Assembly: GCF_033366695.1 (NCBI RefSeq)
Contig: NZ_JAOBTQ010000001.1
Coordinates: 372,001-436,000 of the forward strand
Source of the DNA: Streptomyces sp. SCL15-4
GTDB taxonomy: Bacteria > Actinomycetota > Actinomycetes > Streptomycetales > Streptomycetaceae
Reading direction: 5' to 3'
DNA: 64,000 nt
Positions 1-9,040 of the stretch are shown in pieces (the stretch's first letter is position 1; each line of letters starts with the position of its first letter). The translations under genes were made by a program, and so were the position numbers. The notes under the pieces were generated by a model. It did not search any database, had not been told where the DNA came from, and saw only the letters and a list, made by a program, of their open reading frames with translations.

Positions 1-1
1 C

Positions 2-346
2 GTGGTCCTCGGACACGACTCGTGCGGCGCGGTGGCGGCGGCCCGCGCCGCCGTCGAGGACGGAGCGTCGGCGGGCGGATACGTCCGCGACGTCGTCGAG
101 CGCGTCACCCCCAGCGTGCTCGCCGCCCGCGCGGCCGGCCGCACCGAGGACAGCGACGTCATCGACACCCACATCGAGCACACCGTCGATCTGCTCCTGG
201 ACCGCTCCCGCGTCCTGGCCGACCAGGTCGCCTCCGGCCAGACCGCCGTCGTCGGCCTCGCCTACCGGCTCGCCGAAGGCAGCGCCCGGCTCGTCACCGC
301 CCACGGCATCCCGGACGCGGCCGCATCCACCGCGCACGCCGGCTGA
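2..346 (+). CDS. beta-class carbonic anhydrase, 3' part only
   Basis: The open frame enters from the left edge, so only the C-terminal 114 residues are visible. It opens with VVLGHDSCGAV, the motif that carries the His and Cys zinc ligands of beta-carbonic anhydrases, and later has a VVGLAYRL strand typical of the family's C-terminal half. The first zinc Cys and the Asp/Arg dyad must lie off the window. The family interconverts CO2 and bicarbonate in the cytoplasm. No partner gene is visible. The family call is firm, but whether the gene is intact cannot be judged. Confidence 0.85.
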   Translation: MVLGHDSCGAVAAARAAVEDGASAGGYVRDVVERVTPSVLAARAAGRTEDSDVIDTHIEHTVDLLLDRSRVLADQVASGQTAVVGLAYRLAEGSARLVTAHGIPDAAASTAHAG

Positions 347-566
347 TCACTCACCCGGCTGAACCCACCACGACAGCAGCCGCGGCGCGCGGACTCCGCG
401 CGCCGCGCACGTGTTCATACGTCGGGGCCGAAAGGTGAGGCCGGCCACCGCGCTTGACGACAACGACCGCGGCGGCCGGTGCCGGGCCGGACTCAGGACA
501 GCGCAAGACGGCGATGGCCCTCTCCGTCGCGCCATGCCCAAAAGCGCCTTGTGCCTGGCCGACGTC

Positions 567-815
567 TCACACCGGGTGGCCCGCGTGCACGACGGTCCGA
601 CGTCCCCGGCTCGCCGCCAGTACCTCTGGCAGCGGCAACGACAGCGCCCGGGCCAGTTCCGTGAGTTCTTCCCGCGTCGGGCGGATCGGCCCGTCGGCTC
701 CGTCTTCGATAAACGCCTTGACGCGCGGGGCGCGGATACCGGTGGTGTAGGCGATCGCCTCGGCACTCAGGCGCTGCCGGCGCAGCGCGTGCGCGAGCAA
801 CTCGGCCAGTTCCAT
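567..815 (-). CDS. small helix-turn-helix (XRE-like) DNA-binding protein
   Basis: This 82-residue protein starts at an ATG preceded by AGGAGGG at good spacing, which decides the start against a longer open frame reaching 977. The segment LAHALRRQRLSAEAIAYTTGIRAP resembles the first helices and recognition helix of a lambda-repressor-like HTH, followed by PTREELTELARALSLPLPEV as the later helices. Nothing beyond the HTH is present, so it is probably a stand-alone regulator. No target can be assigned. It converges on the carbonic anhydrase gene. Confidence 0.6.
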   Translation of the reverse strand: MELAELLAHALRRQRLSAEAIAYTTGIRAPRVKAFIEDGADGPIRPTREELTELARALSLPLPEVLAASRGRRTVVHAGHPV

Positions 816-1044
816 TGTCCGCCCTCCTCTAGCTCTTCCGGCCGGTCCGGCCGCGCACGGCCTTGGACGCTGCCCCGCGCCGGCCGGCTGCCCGGACTCA
901 TGTGTCACGTATGCCCGGTCTGCGCTGTGGCATGAGCCGCGGTCCCGGCCGACCCACCGGTGCCGGAGCCGGGACACCTGCGTGCGTCCGGTGCCGGAGC
1001 CCGTTGGCGATTCATCCGGCTCCCCTGCCCGCGCGCCTCGCCGG

Positions 1045-1605
1045 TTAAGCGTGCCGGGCGTGGCGGGCCGGGCGTGCGGCGGCGGTGGTGCCGTGCAGCC
1101 GCCAGGCGGTAGCGAGTACCAACGCGGCCGAGATCAGCGCGTAGAGGCCGATGACCTGGGCGACGGTGATCGCGCCCACGTCCGGCCGGGCCCAGATCAG
1201 CACTCCGGCGATCACGGAGGCGGCGCCGGCCAGGAACAACAACCACTCGTGATGCAGTTCCCGGCGGAAGTGCACCGCCGCCCAGATCTCCGTGATGCCG
1301 GTGATCACGGCCCACGCGCCGACCAGGCTGATCAACGCGAGCGCGGTCACGCCGGGCCAGGCGATGGCGATCACGCCGACCACGATGCCCAGGACACCGC
1401 CGACCGCGTGCGCCGACCGGTGCCCCGTGCCGCCTTCCTTGCGCACGGCACTCGCCAGCAGCGCCACGCCGTCGACGAGCGCGTACACGCCGAACAGCAG
1501 AGCCAGCGCCAATACCGTCACTCCCGGCCATATCAGTGCCACGATCCCGAACAACAAGGCCGCCGCGCCCCGCAGTACCAGCATCCACGTCAGCTGTCGA
1601 CGCAC
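1045..1605 (-). CDS. HdeD/DUF308 family membrane protein
   Basis: The 186-residue protein has about six hydrophobic helices with repeated short motifs such as LIWPGVTVLALAL and IAWPGVTALALISL. These paired WPGV repeats are characteristic of the HdeD (DUF308) family, whose E. coli founder is linked to acid resistance; the molecular function in actinomycetes is not established. The start is GTG with AAGGG about 10 bases upstream. The C-terminus is basic and probably cytoplasmic. It stands alone between the HTH gene and the DUF1622 pair. Confidence 0.8.
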   Translation of the reverse strand: MRRQLTWMLVLRGAAALLFGIVALIWPGVTVLALALLFGVYALVDGVALLASAVRKEGGTGHRSAHAVGGVLGIVVGVIAIAWPGVTALALISLVGAWAVITGITEIWAAVHFRRELHHEWLLFLAGAASVIAGVLIWARPDVGAITVAQVIGLYALISAALVLATAWRLHGTTAAARPARHARHA

Positions 1606-1755
1606 TCGCTCATCCCTTCGCTCGACTGACCCGATCCGCCCCTCATACCCCGAGTTCCCGGCTTGTCGACCCCGGGGAGAAGCGAGAGTGCGGGAAGAAC
1701 GGGGCCCTGTTCGACACCGGCCTGCGTCACTACGCCCGGGCCGCCGCCGACGCGC

Positions 1756-2031
1756 TCACCGAGGCAAATCGGTCCCGGGCGTAGTGTCATGCGACCGGGA
1801 CAGGGCGAGGGAGGCGCCGAGGAGTTTGCGCAGTGCGATCACCGCTGCCGCCAGGACGATACTGTCCCACGACGGCTCGCCGGCCAGTCGGAGCAGTCCG
1901 GCGGCGGTCAGGAAATCCAGCAGCACGGCCAGGAACCCTCGCACGGTGTGCGTCAGGCGCCAGGCCGCTGCCGCGGCGACGAGACCGAGAGCGGTGATCA
2001 GCACAGCCGCCGTCGGTAGCCACGTGCTCAA
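1756..2031 (-). CDS. small hypothetical membrane protein
   Basis: This 91-residue protein has two or three hydrophobic stretches (near residues 6-24, 32-48 and 56-70). The predicted TTG start overlaps the stop of the upstream DUF1622 gene as TTGA, which indicates translational coupling. I recognise no family. Pairing with DUF1622 suggests a two-component membrane complex, but that is inference from order only. Confidence 0.6.
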   Translation of the reverse strand: MSTWLPTAAVLITALGLVAAAAAWRLTHTVRGFLAVLLDFLTAAGLLRLAGEPSWDSIVLAAAVIALRKLLGASLALSRSHDTTPGTDLPR

Positions 2032-2438
2032 CTCGGCAGGCCCTTGGTGCCGTGCGAGGGTGCCGTCTCGCCTCGTTCGATCTCGGCGCGCTCCTGGGCG
2101 ATCTCCCGGCCGAGGAAGTAGTTCAGCGCGGTCCGGATGGCCGCGATGGCCGCCAGCTGGCCGATCTCCGTGAAGCTCGGCGCAACCGCCGTGCGCAGCA
2201 CGTCACCGGCGAGCTGGAACTCCAGGCCCAGAACAAGGAAGCGGCCCAGGCTCAGCCTGATCCGGTTGAACCCCGCCACCCTGCCGCGCCCTCGCATGCC
2301 CGCCCGTACGAACTGCACGAACGCCCACGCGCCGCCGATGAAGATGATCAGCGCGCCGGCGGACTCGATCAGCCTGACCAGCAGTCCGATCACCTCGCGC
2401 AGGGTCGACTCGGGCAGCATTTCCACCGACAAGGTCAT
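2028..2438 (-). CDS. DUF1622 family membrane protein
   Basis: The 136-residue protein shows the DUF1622 layout: an N-terminal helix (IGLLVRLIESAGALIIFIGG), a basic loop, then LGRFLVLGLEFQLAGDVLRTAV and FTEIGQLAAIAAIRTALNYFL. The ATG start was chosen; a TTG 33 bases further upstream is possible. Function of the family is unknown. It is the first gene of a two-gene unit whose second gene overlaps it by 4 bases. Confidence 0.75.
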   Translation of the reverse strand: MTLSVEMLPESTLREVIGLLVRLIESAGALIIFIGGAWAFVQFVRAGMRGRGRVAGFNRIRLSLGRFLVLGLEFQLAGDVLRTAVAPSFTEIGQLAAIAAIRTALNYFLGREIAQERAEIERGETAPSHGTKGLPS

Positions 2439-2504
2439 GCGGGTGCCGGTACCCCCGGGTGCGGCCGGCAACGCCCTTTCTCGCCCGCCGTGCCACTGTC
2501 GAGT

Positions 2505-3150
2505 GATCCCATGTCCTTCAGGTCGAGGGCGCCCTTGCCGTCACCGTCCGCGAACCGGCGGGAGGCGTCCCGCACCGGGGTGGTGCCGCCGGCGTCGAAC
2601 GAGGCGAGGAAGGGGTTGGCGGCGCCGCTCTCCTTGGGCTGGCCCATCAGGAGACGGTTCTGAGCGCGGGCTCCCGGGGCCAGCTGGAGCCGGCCGACGT
2701 CGTTCCAGCCGGTCGAGTCGACCGTGCCGTCGGCGGACATGTCCAGGGTCGTGGGCGCCGTGGCGCACTGGTAGTCCTGGAAGACGTAGGCGTGCGTGCT
2801 CCACACCTTGCCTCCGGCGAAGGCGACTGGCCGGCCGCAGGTGTCGTACGCGGCTCCGTACGCTCCGTTCTGCTGGAGCGTGCCGGTGTCGTAGCTGACG
2901 ACCCGGGAGCGCTCGCCCACGTACAGCGTCGCGGAGTCCTCGCTGAGCGCCACGCCCGAGACCGCGTACTGGTGCCGGAGCGTGGTGACCTTCTGGCCCT
3001 TGAAGTCGTAGACCAGCACGGTGCCCTCGGAGTTGGTGTCGCGCTGGTCGGTGATGTAGACGCGCTCGTGCACGGAGTCGACGGCCAGGCCCGAGTACGA
3101 CGAGATCGACAGCTTGGCCACGGCGTCGGAGGCCGGGGCCCGGTGGACCG
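2505..3150 (-). pseudogene. internal remnant of a secreted beta-propeller-like protein
   Basis: A continuous frame of about 210 residues reads like the N-terminal part of a large secreted repeat protein: AVAKLSISSYSGLAVDSVHERVYITD, then GTVLVYDFKGQKVTTL and SGVALSEDSATLYVG, i.e. YncE-like blades. There is no signal peptide or plausible start upstream, because the frame runs back into the neighbouring hydrolase gene in a different frame. At the 3' end the protein stops soon after DLKDMG with an unrelated tail. I read it as a fragment lacking both ends. Remains of a deletion next to the hydrolase gene are the simplest explanation. Confidence 0.6.
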
Positions 3151-3252
3151 TCCACCAGGGCCGGCCGTGACGATCGCCGGTCGGGACGCGGCGATCGGCC
3201 GCGACGTCACGGGTGTGCCGGTCGGCCCAGGCGGATCCGGCTCGGCACGTTG

Positions 3253-4737
3253 TCAGGACGGCACGGCAGGACAACTGGTGCCCCGAGGTGGGACTTCCAG
3301 GTCGGTGAGGTAGCTGTCCACGGCGTCCTCCATGCACGGGCCGCTGGTGACGCTGCCGTGCCCTTGGCCCTCGTAGGTGAGCAGCACGCCGCTGCGGCCG
3401 AGCTGCCGGGCCACCGACACCGCCCACGGGTAGCCGGTGGCGGGGTCGTGCAGCGCGTTGGACACCAGGATCGGCGGGGCACCGTGTACGGCCAGGCGGT
3501 GCTGCGGGTTGGCGGCCGGTGCGCCCAGACACGCGGCTGTCATGTGGATCGGCAGCAGGTACGGCAGGTCAGGCGCCGTCCTGTTCATCATGGTGACGAG
3601 CGAGGCGTACTCCTGGTAGTCGCGCACCGGCAGGTGCCAGTCCGAGCAGAAGACCGGGGTGGCCGGATGCAGCGGTGCCGTCGAGGTGGGGGACGCGGGC
3701 AGCGGCCGGCTCGCGTCCAGGCCCGCGATCGCCGTGGCCAGGCCCGCGTGGTCGGCCTCGTAGAACTTCCGGAACGCGATCTTGTTGACCAGGTCCGAGG
3801 ACGACAGCCGGGCACCCGGCTCGGCCGGGTCCTCCAGCTCGCCGCGCGCGGCCCGGGCCAACAGGCGCTGCCAGACGGCGCGGACGCCGCGGTCGCGCAG
3901 CGCGCAGTCCGCGGCACCGTCGCACCACTTCACGAACTCCTGGAAGGAGTCCTCCGCCGTGGCCGCCTCGGACCGCAGGAAGTCACGGGTGGTCGGGACG
4001 CTGTGGTCCATGACGCTCTCCAGCACGAGCGCCCGCACGCGGCGCGGATACGTCTCGGCGTACTGCGTGCCGAGCAGCGTGCCGTACGAGCTGCCGTGGA
4101 AGGTCAGTCGACGCTCGCCGAGAGCGGCCCGGAGGGCGTCCAGGTCCCGGACCGTCTGGGCGGTGTCGAGGTGGTCGAACACCGGGCCGGTACGGGCCCG
4201 GCAGTCGGCGCGGAGCCGCCTGTTGTACGCCATGGTGGCGTCGAAGTCCGCCTGGCTGTCCAGCTCCGGTGACGGTCGCCCGGCAAGCAGGTCGCCGGAG
4301 CAGGACACCGGGTTGCTGCCGCCCACGCCGCGCGGGTCGAAGCTGACGATGTCGAACCTGCGGCGGACCTCGGGACTGAAGCGGCTGATGCGGCGCACCA
4401 CCATGTCCACGCCCGAGTCGCCCGGCCCGCCGGGACCGAACACCATCGAGCCGACGCGCGCGCCGGGATCGGTGGCCTTGCGGCGGGCCACTGCCAGGTC
4501 GAGTCGCTGCCCGTCCGGGTGGGACCAGTCGACCGGCACCGAAAGAGCGGCGCACTCGGCTTCCGGCTTCGCCGGGTCGTCACACGGTGCCCACCGCAGG
4601 GCTCCGGTGGCGGACGGCGACGCCTGGACCGCGGGAGCGGCGGCGAGGCCGGTGACGACGGCCATGGCGGCTCCCACGGCCGTCGTCGTGCTCCGCGCGG
4701 TGATGCGCCGCAGTGCGGATCTGCCGCTGAACGGCAT
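3253..4737 (-). CDS. secreted alpha/beta hydrolase, tripeptidyl aminopeptidase-like
   Basis: The 494-residue protein begins with an Arg-rich n-region and a hydrophobic signal peptide ending near AVQASPSA, so it should be exported. The mature part has the SlpD/SlpE/Tap-type layout: WAPCDDP near the N-terminus, oxyanion loop GPGGPGDSG, nucleophile elbow GSSYG, the acid in NALHDPATGY and the His in GQGHGSVT. Such enzymes remove N-terminal tripeptides from extracellular protein in Streptomyces (family knowledge). Conserved Cys residues (PCDD, SCSGD, WCDG, VFCSDW, GPCME) suggest disulfides. It ends about 100 bases before the repeat-protein remnant. Confidence 0.85.
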   Translation of the reverse strand: MPFSGRSALRRITARSTTTAVGAAMAVVTGLAAAPAVQASPSATGALRWAPCDDPAKPEAECAALSVPVDWSHPDGQRLDLAVARRKATDPGARVGSMVFGPGGPGDSGVDMVVRRISRFSPEVRRRFDIVSFDPRGVGGSNPVSCSGDLLAGRPSPELDSQADFDATMAYNRRLRADCRARTGPVFDHLDTAQTVRDLDALRAALGERRLTFHGSSYGTLLGTQYAETYPRRVRALVLESVMDHSVPTTRDFLRSEAATAEDSFQEFVKWCDGAADCALRDRGVRAVWQRLLARAARGELEDPAEPGARLSSSDLVNKIAFRKFYEADHAGLATAIAGLDASRPLPASPTSTAPLHPATPVFCSDWHLPVRDYQEYASLVTMMNRTAPDLPYLLPIHMTAACLGAPAANPQHRLAVHGAPPILVSNALHDPATGYPWAVSVARQLGRSGVLLTYEGQGHGSVTSGPCMEDAVDSYLTDLEVPPRGTSCPAVPS

Positions 4738-5629
4738 GGATCCTCCTCGTGGAGAGAGCGGTTGTGTCAGGCGTGCGGACCCGGCCGGGGCACCGTCGTC
4801 ACATTAGGTGCGCCGTGGCTCAAGTGGTGTGCCTGTCAGGGGCTTTTCCGGGTCGAGTCGGGGGCCGCTCAGGGACGGTCGGGAAGCGGGGCGCGAAAAG
4901 GCCGGGGCAGGGTCAGGGGCCTTCGGAGGGCTGACCGGTGCCTACGGAGGGCACGTGGGCAGGACGGTCGGAGGCACTGCGTGGGCCAAGCAGGAGCAGC
5001 GGCCCCGCCACGAGCGCGCCACCGTCGGCAGCGGCCGCGGCGATGGCCTCACGGCTGGAAGAGGTCCGCGCGGCCGACGCCGACAGGCAGGGCGGGAGAA
5101 GGGAGGCGGACCAGCGGCATCGGCCCCGCGCGCGCCTAAGAGGAGACCTTCCAGCACGCCGCGAAGCCGTGATCCGCCTTGCCGGGACCGGACTCGTGGT
5201 CCGCCGCCGCACCGGCGAGGTCACCATCAGCCTCTCCCGGCGGGACCGCCTGACCCGTTCGGCCGACGGCGCGCCCACCGCCGCGACGGAACGGGAAGGA
5301 GGACGGGTAGGCGGCAACCGGCCACAGCGTCCGAGGAGGTCCATGGACGGCCACCAGGACACGTCCGGGCACACCGTATGCGCATCTTCCCGGCCGCGTC
5401 CCGTACAGCCGGTGCCTGCCGCCCCGCTGCCCTTCGTCCCGTGCCTGACCCGGCGGCGACCGCCCGGTGTGCGGACCATGGCACCGGTGCCGGCCACCGG
5501 GCCGCCCGGCGCCGGAGGCAAGGCCGACCGGGCGGCGGGCCGGAACGCCCCCCCCGAGGCAGGCCGGACCCCGGGCCGGCGACGCACCGCCGGACGAAAC
5601 CCCACCGCACCCACACCAGGACGGCACCC
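4738..5629. other. intergenic region, no supported gene
   Basis: About 890 bases separate the hydrolase start from the next gene. Long open frames cross it on both strands but are rich in Arg, Pro and Gly, have no good ribosome binding sites and resemble no family I know. The half nearest 4738 should hold the hydrolase promoter. I see no convincing repeat or RNA. Confidence 0.4.
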
Positions 5630-6106
5630 ATGCAGACGTTCCTGCCCGACTCCGATTTCCGGCGCTCCGCCCTGCTTCTGGACCGCCGCCGCCTGGGCAA
5701 GCAGCGGGTCGAGGCGCTCCAGGTCCTGCGCGGACTGACCGTGCCCGGTTACGGCTGGCGCAGGCACCCGGCCGTGCGGATGTGGAGCGGGTACGAGGAG
5801 GCCCTGGTCCGCTACGGACTGGAGATCTGCCGGGTCTGGCGCGAGCAGGGCCACCAGGACAGCTGCGCCGCGTCACTGGTCGCCGGCTACGCCGGAAGCC
5901 GTCCCGGTGCTCCGGTGCGCGACCAGACAGCGCTCGCCCGTGCCGGGGAGCTGCCGCCGTGGCTCGGCGACGCCGCCTTCCACCGCAGCCATCAGTCCGC
6001 ACTCGTCCGCAAGGACCGCGAGACCTACGCCGACGTGTTCCCGGGTGTTCCCGACGACCTGCCCTACGTGTGGCCGTCCTCGGACCGGGAGCCCACCGCC
6101 ACCTGA
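5630..6106 (+). CDS. MSMEG_6728-like protein (pyrimidine-dimer glycosylase-like fold)
   Basis: The 158-residue protein starts MQTFLPDSDFRRSALLLDRRRLGKQR, which matches the conserved N-terminus of the actinobacterial MSMEG_6728 family. The family is annotated as related to T4 endonuclease V-type glycosylases on the basis of the N-terminal segment and the WRRHPAVRMWSGYE block. HRSHQSALVRKD and YVWPS near the end are also family hallmarks. A role in DNA repair is plausible but unproven. The ATG was chosen because conservation starts exactly there; the frame is open far upstream. Confidence 0.7.
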   Translation: MQTFLPDSDFRRSALLLDRRRLGKQRVEALQVLRGLTVPGYGWRRHPAVRMWSGYEEALVRYGLEICRVWREQGHQDSCAASLVAGYAGSRPGAPVRDQTALARAGELPPWLGDAAFHRSHQSALVRKDRETYADVFPGVPDDLPYVWPSSDREPTAT

Positions 6107-6135
6107 CCTCGGGGGACGGCGTCCGCAGGCGGGCG

Positions 6136-6180
6136 GGACGGCTGCCCGGAGCAGCGGCGGCGCGGCCGTCGCAGCCGTCC
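6136..6180. terminator. inverted repeat between convergent genes
   Basis: A perfect 10-base inverted repeat, GGACGGCTGC at 6136-6145 and GCAGCCGTCC at 6171-6180, lies between two converging genes. There is no T-run, as is common in high-GC actinomycetes. A bidirectional terminator is likely. Confidence 0.5.
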
Positions 6181-6219
6181 GGACACCGTCACACGCGTCC
6201 GGACCGCGGCGCCCGTCCG

Positions 6220-7215
6220 TCATCCCGGGTCCGGGTGGTTGCCGGGCTCGCCGCCCGGTCCGGCGAGCGGCGTGGGCGACAGGGCCGTGGGTTCCTCGCC
6301 CGGTTCGAGCAGGGTCTCCGCCGCACCGACGATCAGCGGGTCGGGGGTGCCGACCGCCTCGTGGTCCTTGGCCGGGTAGTCGAAGCGGCCGAGGAGACTG
6401 CGCATCGCCTCGAGCCGACCCCGTCGTTTGTCGTTGTTCTTCACGACCGTCCAGGGCGCGTGCGGCGTGTCGGTGGCGCGGAACATGTCGACCTTGGCCG
6501 TGGTGTAGTCGTCCCAGCGGTCGAGGGAGGCCAGATCGGTCGGGGAGAGCTTCCACCGGCGCACCGGATCGACCTGACGGATCGCGAACCGGGTGCGCTG
6601 CTCCGCCTGGGACACCGAGAACCAGAACTTGACGAGCAGGATGCCGTCCTCGGTGAGCAGGCGCTCGAACATCGGGGCCTGCCGGAGGAACTGCCGGTAC
6701 TCGTCCTCCGTGCAGAATCCCATGACCCGTTCGACGCCGGCGCGGTTGTACCAGGAACGGTCGAAGAAGACGATCTCGCCGCGCGCCGGCAGGTGGGCCA
6801 CGTACCGCTGGAAGTACCACTGTCCCGCCTCGCGCTCGGTCGGCTTCTCCAGCGCCACCACGCGGGCCCCGCGGGGGTTGAGCCGCTCGGTGAAGCGCTT
6901 GATGGTGCCGCCCTTGCCCGCCGCGTCCCGTCCCTCGCAGACCACGACGACCCGCTGGCCGGTGTCCTTCACCCAGCGCTGGAACTTCAGCAGCTCGATC
7001 TGCAGGATGCGCTTCGTCTGCTCGTACTCGCGCCGGCCGATCCTGTGGTCGTAGGGGTGGTTCTCCCGCCAGGTCTCGATCGGCCGGCCGCCGGAGTCCA
7101 GGAGCACCGGCCGCTCCGGCTGCCGGTCGTCCACCTCGAGCCCCCGCAGCAGGTCGTCCTCGCGGACCGTGCCGTGGGTCTCCTGTGTCTTGGTCGCCTG
7201 CTCGTGCTCGGCCAC
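6220..7215 (-). CDS. ppk2: polyphosphate kinase 2 (PPK2 family)
   Basis: This cytoplasmic enzyme of about 331 residues transfers phosphate between polyphosphate and nucleotides. The Walker A motif EGRDAAGKGG and the Walker B-side motif FFDRSWYNRAGVE are intact, and EYEQTKRILQIELLKFQRWV is the conserved block ahead of the P-loop. DYTTAKVDMF and PWTVVKNNDKRR complete the family signature. It is a single-domain, short-type PPK2. The GTG start at 7215 has GGAGAGG upstream; a start at 7281 would add a low-complexity Arg/Gly leader without a ribosome binding site. It is divergent from the PhoD-like phosphatase, so both may answer to phosphate state, though no PHO box was identified. Confidence 0.9.
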   Translation of the reverse strand: MAEHEQATKTQETHGTVREDDLLRGLEVDDRQPERPVLLDSGGRPIETWRENHPYDHRIGRREYEQTKRILQIELLKFQRWVKDTGQRVVVVCEGRDAAGKGGTIKRFTERLNPRGARVVALEKPTEREAGQWYFQRYVAHLPARGEIVFFDRSWYNRAGVERVMGFCTEDEYRQFLRQAPMFERLLTEDGILLVKFWFSVSQAEQRTRFAIRQVDPVRRWKLSPTDLASLDRWDDYTTAKVDMFRATDTPHAPWTVVKNNDKRRGRLEAMRSLLGRFDYPAKDHEAVGTPDPLIVGAAETLLEPGEEPTALSPTPLAGPGGEPGNHPDPG

Positions 7216-7357
7216 GACACCGCCTCTCCGCCTCGCCGCTCCCCGGGACCGTCCCGCCCCGGTCTTCTCCCACGTGCCCACACGAACGGGTCCCAGACAC
7301 CTGTACCGTCGCTACGGTCGTTCCTTTCCGTACGGCGCGAGACAGGAAGGCGATCAC

Positions 7358-8986
7358 ATGGCGGAACTGCGCCTGGGACCACTGCTGAGGTACACCGACG
7401 GCTCGTGCGCGACCGTGTGGGTCGAGACGGACGTGCCCTGCACGGCGCGTGTGCGCTGCTCGGACGGCTCGGGCGGTGCGGCCCCCACCTTCCGGGTGGC
7501 CGGGCACCACTACGCGCTCGTCACGGTGACCGGGCTCCGAGCGGGCACCTCACCGTCGTACGAGGTGTTCCTGGACGAGACGCCGGTGTGGCCCCTGCCC
7601 GACTCCCGCTTCCCGCCCTCCGTCATCCGGTCCCCCGGCGCCGGCGACGCCGTCCGGGTCACCTTCGGATCGTGCCGCTGGGCCGCGCCGCCGGCCGACG
7701 GCAAGGACCCGGTCGGCCCCGACGCCCTGGACACGCTCGCCAAGCGGCTGGCGGCCGACCCCGGCGCGCAGCGCCCCGACGTCCTGCTGCTCCTTGGAGA
7801 CCAGGTCTACGCCGACGAGGTGTCCGAGGAGACCCGGCGCCTGCTGGCCGGCCGCCGCGACCTCGACAAGGCGCCCGGCAGCCAGGTCGCCGACTACGAG
7901 GAGTACTGCCACCTCTACTACGAATCCTGGCTCGACCCGGAGATCCGCTGGCTGCTGTCCACCGTGCCCAGCTTCATGATCTTCGACGACCACGACATCG
8001 TGGACGACTGGAACACCTCCGCCGCCTGGCTCGCCGACATGCGCTCCACCGACTGGTGGCAGAAGCGGCTGCTGAGCGGCCTGATGTCCTACTGGGTCCA
8101 CCAGCACCTGGGCAACCTCTCCCCCGCCGAACTGGCCGAAGACCCGGCCTGGGCCGCCGTGCACGCCGCGCCGGACGGCACGCGCGCGCTGCGCGACCTC
8201 GCCGAACAGGCCGACGCCGACTTCTCCTCGGTCCGCTTCAGTTACCGGCGTGACTTCGGCCGGGTCCGGGTGGTGATGGTCGACTCCCGGGCCGCACGCG
8301 TCCTGGACGAGGACCGGCGCGCCATGCTCGACCCGGGCGAGGCCGGCTGGCTGCGCGAGCAGGTCCTGGCCGACGAAGGGGCTTACGACCACCTTCTGAT
8401 CGGCACCTCCCTGCCCTGGCTGCTGCCGCACCTGGTGCACGACGCCGAGGGCTGGGACGCGGCCCTGTGCGCCGGGGAACGCGGGGACCGCTGGGCCCGC
8501 TTCGGCGAGTGGCTGCGCCGCGGCGCCGACCTGGAGCACTGGGCGGCCTTCCCGCGCTCCTTCGCCGACCTCGCCCGCCTCCTCGGCGAAGCCGGGTCCG
8601 CGCCGGGTGCTCCGGCGAGCGTGTGCGTGCTGTCCGGAGACGTGCACCACGGCTACGTCGCGCGGGCCTCCTGGCCGTCCGGCGGCCCCGGCATCCCGGT
8701 CGTGCAGCTCACCTGCTCACCCGTGCACAACTCCGTGCCCCTGACGATGCGGATCGGCTTCCGCTTCGGCTGGAGCGCGCCGGCCCGCCTCCTGGGACGG
8801 CTCCTGGCCCGGCACGGCCGCTGTCCCCGGCCGCCGGTGAGGTGGCGCAAGCAGGGCGGGCCGTGGTTCGGCAACCAGCTCATGACCCTTACCCTGCGCG
8901 GCCGTTCGGCCCATCTGCGCCTGGAGCGCACCGGCACCGACGAGATATTGCGGACCGTGCACGAAACCGTCCTGACCGCCGGTTAG
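7358..8986 (+). CDS. PhoD-like alkaline phosphatase/phosphodiesterase
   Basis: The 542-residue protein carries the PhoD metal-binding motifs in order: FGSCRWAAP, LLLGDQVYADE, FDDHDIVDDW, MVDSRAARVL with AGWLREQV, and LSGDVHHGYVARA. The N-terminal domain (about residues 1-95) is the usual beta-sandwich. Unlike secreted Streptomyces PhoD it shows no Tat signal, so it is probably cytoplasmic. The start ATG follows AGGAAGG. It is divergent from ppk2, which suggests a shared role in phosphate or polyphosphate handling. The substrate is unknown. Confidence 0.85.
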   Translation: MAELRLGPLLRYTDGSCATVWVETDVPCTARVRCSDGSGGAAPTFRVAGHHYALVTVTGLRAGTSPSYEVFLDETPVWPLPDSRFPPSVIRSPGAGDAVRVTFGSCRWAAPPADGKDPVGPDALDTLAKRLAADPGAQRPDVLLLLGDQVYADEVSEETRRLLAGRRDLDKAPGSQVADYEEYCHLYYESWLDPEIRWLLSTVPSFMIFDDHDIVDDWNTSAAWLADMRSTDWWQKRLLSGLMSYWVHQHLGNLSPAELAEDPAWAAVHAAPDGTRALRDLAEQADADFSSVRFSYRRDFGRVRVVMVDSRAARVLDEDRRAMLDPGEAGWLREQVLADEGAYDHLLIGTSLPWLLPHLVHDAEGWDAALCAGERGDRWARFGEWLRRGADLEHWAAFPRSFADLARLLGEAGSAPGAPASVCVLSGDVHHGYVARASWPSGGPGIPVVQLTCSPVHNSVPLTMRIGFRFGWSAPARLLGRLLARHGRCPRPPVRWRKQGGPWFGNQLMTLTLRGRSAHLRLERTGTDEILRTVHETVLTAG

Positions 8987-8991
8987 CGCGG

Positions 8992-9040
8992 CGCCGGGCG
9001 GCGTACGGCACGACGTGTTCACCGAGGACGCCGCCCGGCG
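8992..9040. terminator. bidirectional terminator, perfect 13-bp stem
   Basis: CGCCGGGCGGCGT at 8992-9004 is perfectly repeated in inverted form at 9028-9040, with a 23-base loop. It lies between the stop of the phosphatase gene and the stop of the convergent nitroreductase gene, whose last codons fall in the loop and right arm. This is a strong candidate for a shared terminator. Confidence 0.65.

Noticed and set aside
4738..5629. Long open frames on both strands
   Set aside because: They are Arg/Pro-rich, lack ribosome binding sites and match no family; typical of high-GC shadow frames.
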